Positions 10,211 through 12,528 of a stretch of DNA of 12,528 nucleotides are shown here, in pieces. The translations under genes and the position numbers were made by a program. The DNA comes from Dissophora ornata (taxonomy: Eukaryota; Mortierellomycota; Mortierellomycetes; Mortierellales; Mortierellaceae). Position 1 is the stretch's first letter, and each line of letters begins with the position of its first letter. The stretch spans positions 1 through 12,528 of the forward strand of contig MU617469.1 in the NCBI GenBank assembly GCA_025201705.1, written 5' to 3'. The notes under the pieces were generated by a model. The model was not told the origin of the DNA. It did no database searches and was given only the letters and a program-made list of their open reading frames with translations.

Positions 10211-11266
10211 ATGGCCCCTATTCGAGTATTCATCACCGGTGTCACTGGTTACATCGGATCTACCACTCTGGACCTCCTCCTCAAGAAAGAAACCAACATC
10301 TCCAAGTACTCTTTCAGAGCTCTGGTCCGATCTCCTGAAAAGGCTGAGCGCGACATCCGACCCCTCAGCATTGTACCCGTGATCGGTTCCCTCGATGACC
10401 TCGATCTCCTGACCCAAGAGGCTGCCAATACCGATGTGTTTCTCCATTTTGCAGACGCAGACCATCATCCTGCTATCAAAGCTATTCTCAAGGGTCTCTT
10501 GCATCGTCCCCGCCCTGATGGCGGACGAAAGCGTCCTATCCTGATCCACACGACCGGAACAGGTGTCCTACTCGACGACGCAGAAGGCGGTTTTGCAAGC
10601 AAGGCTGTCTACTATGACAACGATGTGGCCCAGCTTAACACCTTGGCTCCAACGCAATACCATCGCGACGTCGATCTCGAGATCATCTCGCCCGAGTTGG
10701 TCGGTAAAATCGATACGTATATTGTTGCACCGCCAACGATCTGGGGAACCGGAACTGGCACGGGTAACCACAATTCGATCCAGATCCCTCATCACGTGGA
10801 GTACTCACTCAAGCATGGGCAAGACCTGCAGATCGGAAAAGGCTTGAACATCTGGAGCAAGGTTCACATTGTCGACCTGGCACATTTTTACATTACTCTG
10901 TTAGAGCTCGCGCTGCAGGAGCGTGATGTCGGCGACAGGAGTTCATCGGCGAACAGCAAACCTCTACCGAAGAACGAGGATGCATACTACTTTGTAGATG
11001 ATGGAGAGTTTACGTATGGAGAGGTTGCACAAGAGATTGCGAAGGTGTTCAAAGAGTTAAGAATCAATGACTCGGGCGAAGTGAGGAGTACGAGTCCAGA
11101 GGAGCTGACCGTATACTGGGCCAAGGGCTCGGACGTGACGCTTGGTGGCAACTCGCGTTCGCGTGCGGTGAAAGCTCGAGAGATCTTGGGATGGAAGCCA
11201 ACGCACACAAGGTTCAAGGAGTACATTGCTGACGAGGTCCACCGTCAAATCAAGAACAAGACCTAA
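10211..11266 (+). CDS. NAD(P)-binding epimerase/dehydratase-like protein (atypical extended SDR)
   Basis: Single-exon protein of 351 residues with a Rossmann fold of the NAD-dependent epimerase/dehydratase group. The nucleotide-binding motif TGVTGYIG is at residues 9-16, right after the first beta strand. The expected Arg (ALVR) follows the second strand, and HFADADHH marks the fourth. HTTGTGVL at 113-118 takes the position of the catalytic Ser/Thr strand. The usual YxxxK is missing: the equivalent region is AVYYDNDVAQ, with Tyr134/135 but no Lys four residues on. The C-terminal half has PPTIWGTGTG, WSKVHIVDLAHFY and a GWKP segment near the end, typical of extended SDRs. The natural substrate cannot be told. 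Relatives are usually annotated as nucleoside-diphosphate-sugar epimerases, NmrA-like or uncharacterised. There is no signal peptide, so it is likely cytosolic. It converges on the MIF2 gene. Confidence 0.88.
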   Translation: MAPIRVFITGVTGYIGSTTLDLLLKKETNISKYSFRALVRSPEKAERDIRPLSIVPVIGSLDDLDLLTQEAANTDVFLHFADADHHPAIKAILKGLLHRPRPDGGRKRPILIHTTGTGVLLDDAEGGFASKAVYYDNDVAQLNTLAPTQYHRDVDLEIISPELVGKIDTYIVAPPTIWGTGTGTGNHNSIQIPHHVEYSLKHGQDLQIGKGLNIWSKVHIVDLAHFYITLLELALQERDVGDRSSSANSKPLPKNEDAYYFVDDGEFTYGEVAQEIAKVFKELRINDSGEVRSTSPEELTVYWAKGSDVTLGGNSRSRAVKAREILGWKPTHTRFKEYIADEVHRQIKNKT

Positions 11267-11405
11267 AATATACGCACCTGGTCTACTGTATGGGTGGCGT
11301 TGTGTAGATTACATATTATTATAATGGGTGTTCTAAACAACGGCATTGAAAAACGATCCTAAAAGTCTTCGCTGTCTACCTTTTGCCGTCGCAGGGGTTT
11401 CCGCA
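11267..11405. terminator. Convergent 3' intergenic region
   Basis: The 139 bases between the stop codons of the epimerase gene (+) and MIF2 (-) must hold both poly(A) sites. An AT-rich core (acatattattataatggg, about 11311-11328) can serve either strand. The two 3'UTRs may overlap. Confidence 0.4.
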
Positions 11406-12528
11406 CTATCCGACGCGACTGGCCCCCCCAGACTTCCTTCTTGACAACCGGCGCTTTGGCGTCAACTCTCCTTTCCGCGAGCTACCACCGGCTTTTGAGG
11501 TCGACGATGTCGCCATCGCTGCCTCAGCTTCCCCCTCTTGCTCTTCCCTTGAATCTGTCTGTGCAACATCATCCTCTTGCTCCGTAACCTCTTCTCCTCC
11601 GTTTAGGGTGGCAGCTTTGTCGTTATTGGGGGTTTCGATCCTTTTATAGTCAATTGCCTTGGTCTGCACAAAAAACAGCACACTTTCCGACTTTTTCGAC
11701 AAATTCACGATTCCATACTCGTTACGACGTGGTACCATAAACCGCCCACCCGTTGACAGCACAAACTCAGTCTTGTGCACTGTCACCTCGACAAGACCCC
11801 TGACAACATAAAATACCATTGAAAAGTTATTGCCCTGGCCGCGGCTATAAGGTTTTGACCCACCCGGCATGATTTTGATGGTTCCGGACGAGAGTGAGTC
11901 CGCGTCTTCGAGTCCGCGATGGAATTGGTACCGACCACCCTCGACGTCCTTATAACGGATCGAATCTCTAGCCTCCGCGATTGCTACGCAGACAAATAAG
12001 AAAATGGAGATTGTTTAGTCCACAACCAGTATCAGACCTCATTAACCGCGCCGAGCTTTTCAAAAATAGTTTCAGACATCCCAGTTTTTCTTGTACCTCG
12101 AGAGGCGACTTGATCCGTGCCAAATACCAAAACTTCTGCCGTCTTGCTCGTCAGAACTTCCTTCGCCTTATTCTTCAACGCCTTTCGATCTCTCTTCAAC
12201 TCCTGTTCTGCTTCCTTTTCGTCTTCAGAATCCGCAAATTGGTTCTCTTCGACCTCTTGCTGGCCCCGGTCCCAATCAACCTCTCCTAACGAAGGAGTCT
12301 GCTTCTTAGTTTGGTTCCGTCTCTGTTGCTGTGTCTGAGCTGGTCTAGGTGCTCGCCTCCGCTTTTTGGTCGGAGGAGCAGCGTGTTCAGCGCGGAGGAC
12401 TGCCTTGATGACGGGTGCAGAGTTATGTTCGTCTTTTCCGAGAACCAGGCGTTCGTTTTTCCAGAACTCGAGGGGAGCGATTTTGGTGCGGTGGCTTCTT
12501 CGGACTAAGGACGTGTCACAGCAAAAAA
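11406..12528 (-). CDS. MIF2: CENP-C/Mif2 inner-kinetochore protein, 3' part (partial)
   Basis: Links CENP-A nucleosomes to the rest of the kinetochore. On the minus strand, one exon runs from the window edge (or from an acceptor at 12504) to 12097. A 113-base intron follows (GTACAA donor, ctaaac branch, cgtAG acceptor), then the last exon 11983-11406. About 327 residues are visible and the N-terminus lies outside. The CENP-C motif (12502-12446) reads RRSHRTKIAPLEFWKNERL. It keeps the Arg that docks on the H2A/H2B acidic patch and the Phe-Trp pair that holds the CENP-A tail. A charged Arg/Lys- and Glu-rich linker follows. The cupin dimerisation domain (about 11930-11660) includes YQFHRGLED, MPGGSKPYSRG, FYVVRGLVEVTVHKTEFVLS and VPRRNEYGIVNLS. 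After the cupin comes an unusual tail of about 80 residues, first acidic and then ending in KRRLSRRKSGG. Identity is very secure. Confidence 0.93.
11984..12096 (-). other. MIF2 intron between the linker and cupin exons
   Basis: On the minus strand: GTACAA donor, gactaaac branch-like site, polypyrimidine-weak cgtAG acceptor, phase 1. The join gives SR-AIAEARDSIRYKDVEGGRY, running into the cupin fold without a frame change. Confidence 0.85.

Noticed and set aside
11981..12508. Four overlapping + strand ORFs at the right end
   Set aside because: They lie antisense to the MIF2 exons and intron. The minus strand carries the conserved CENP-C and cupin motifs.

Overview
The window looks like nuclear DNA of a filamentous, early-diverging fungus. 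My best guess is a Mortierellaceae-type Mucoromycota. Genes are split by short GT-AG introns (about 85-210 bp), several with CTAAC-like branch sites. Some promoters carry TATA boxes and pyrimidine-rich leaders. The proteins are typical fungal housekeeping proteins. One gene remnant also resembles, from memory, the N-terminus of the large NACHT/WD40 (NLR-like) families expanded in Mortierella. That taxonomic call is an inference.

Layout. (1) 284-3376, + strand: a complete four-exon SPB1 gene, the nucleolar 2'-O-ribose rRNA methyltransferase of 60S assembly. (2) 4045-5986, + strand: a complete three-exon malate synthase gene of the glyoxylate cycle, with its own TATA box and a poly(A) signal. 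(3) 6481-7080: a compact transcription unit (TATA box, 5'UTR intron, 73-codon ORF, AATAAA) of unknown function. (4) 7019-7650: simple-sequence DNA, with two CT microsatellites and a 20-bp minisatellite. (5) 7738-8800: broken gene pieces. These are a weak dual-specificity-phosphatase-like relic and a better supported truncated gene (131 codons over two exons, then in-frame stops) resembling the N-terminus of a fungal NLR-like protein. (6) 8801-10009: sequence with no convincing gene. (7) 10211-11266, + strand: an intact single-exon NAD(P)-binding epimerase-like protein (atypical extended SDR) behind a clear TATA box. (8) 11406-window end, - strand: the 3' half of MIF2/CENP-C, the inner-kinetochore protein, with its CENP-C motif and C-terminal cupin domain.

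The genes belong to unrelated pathways (ribosome assembly, C2 carbon metabolism, sugar/nucleotide SDR chemistry, centromere), so there is no sign of an operon-like or biosynthetic cluster. The epimerase and MIF2 genes converge with about 140 bp between their stop codons. I found no convincing new biological system. The most notable points are the truncated NLR-like gene, the orphan small gene, the non-canonical peroxisomal C-terminus of malate synthase, and matching dyads upstream of two TATA boxes.
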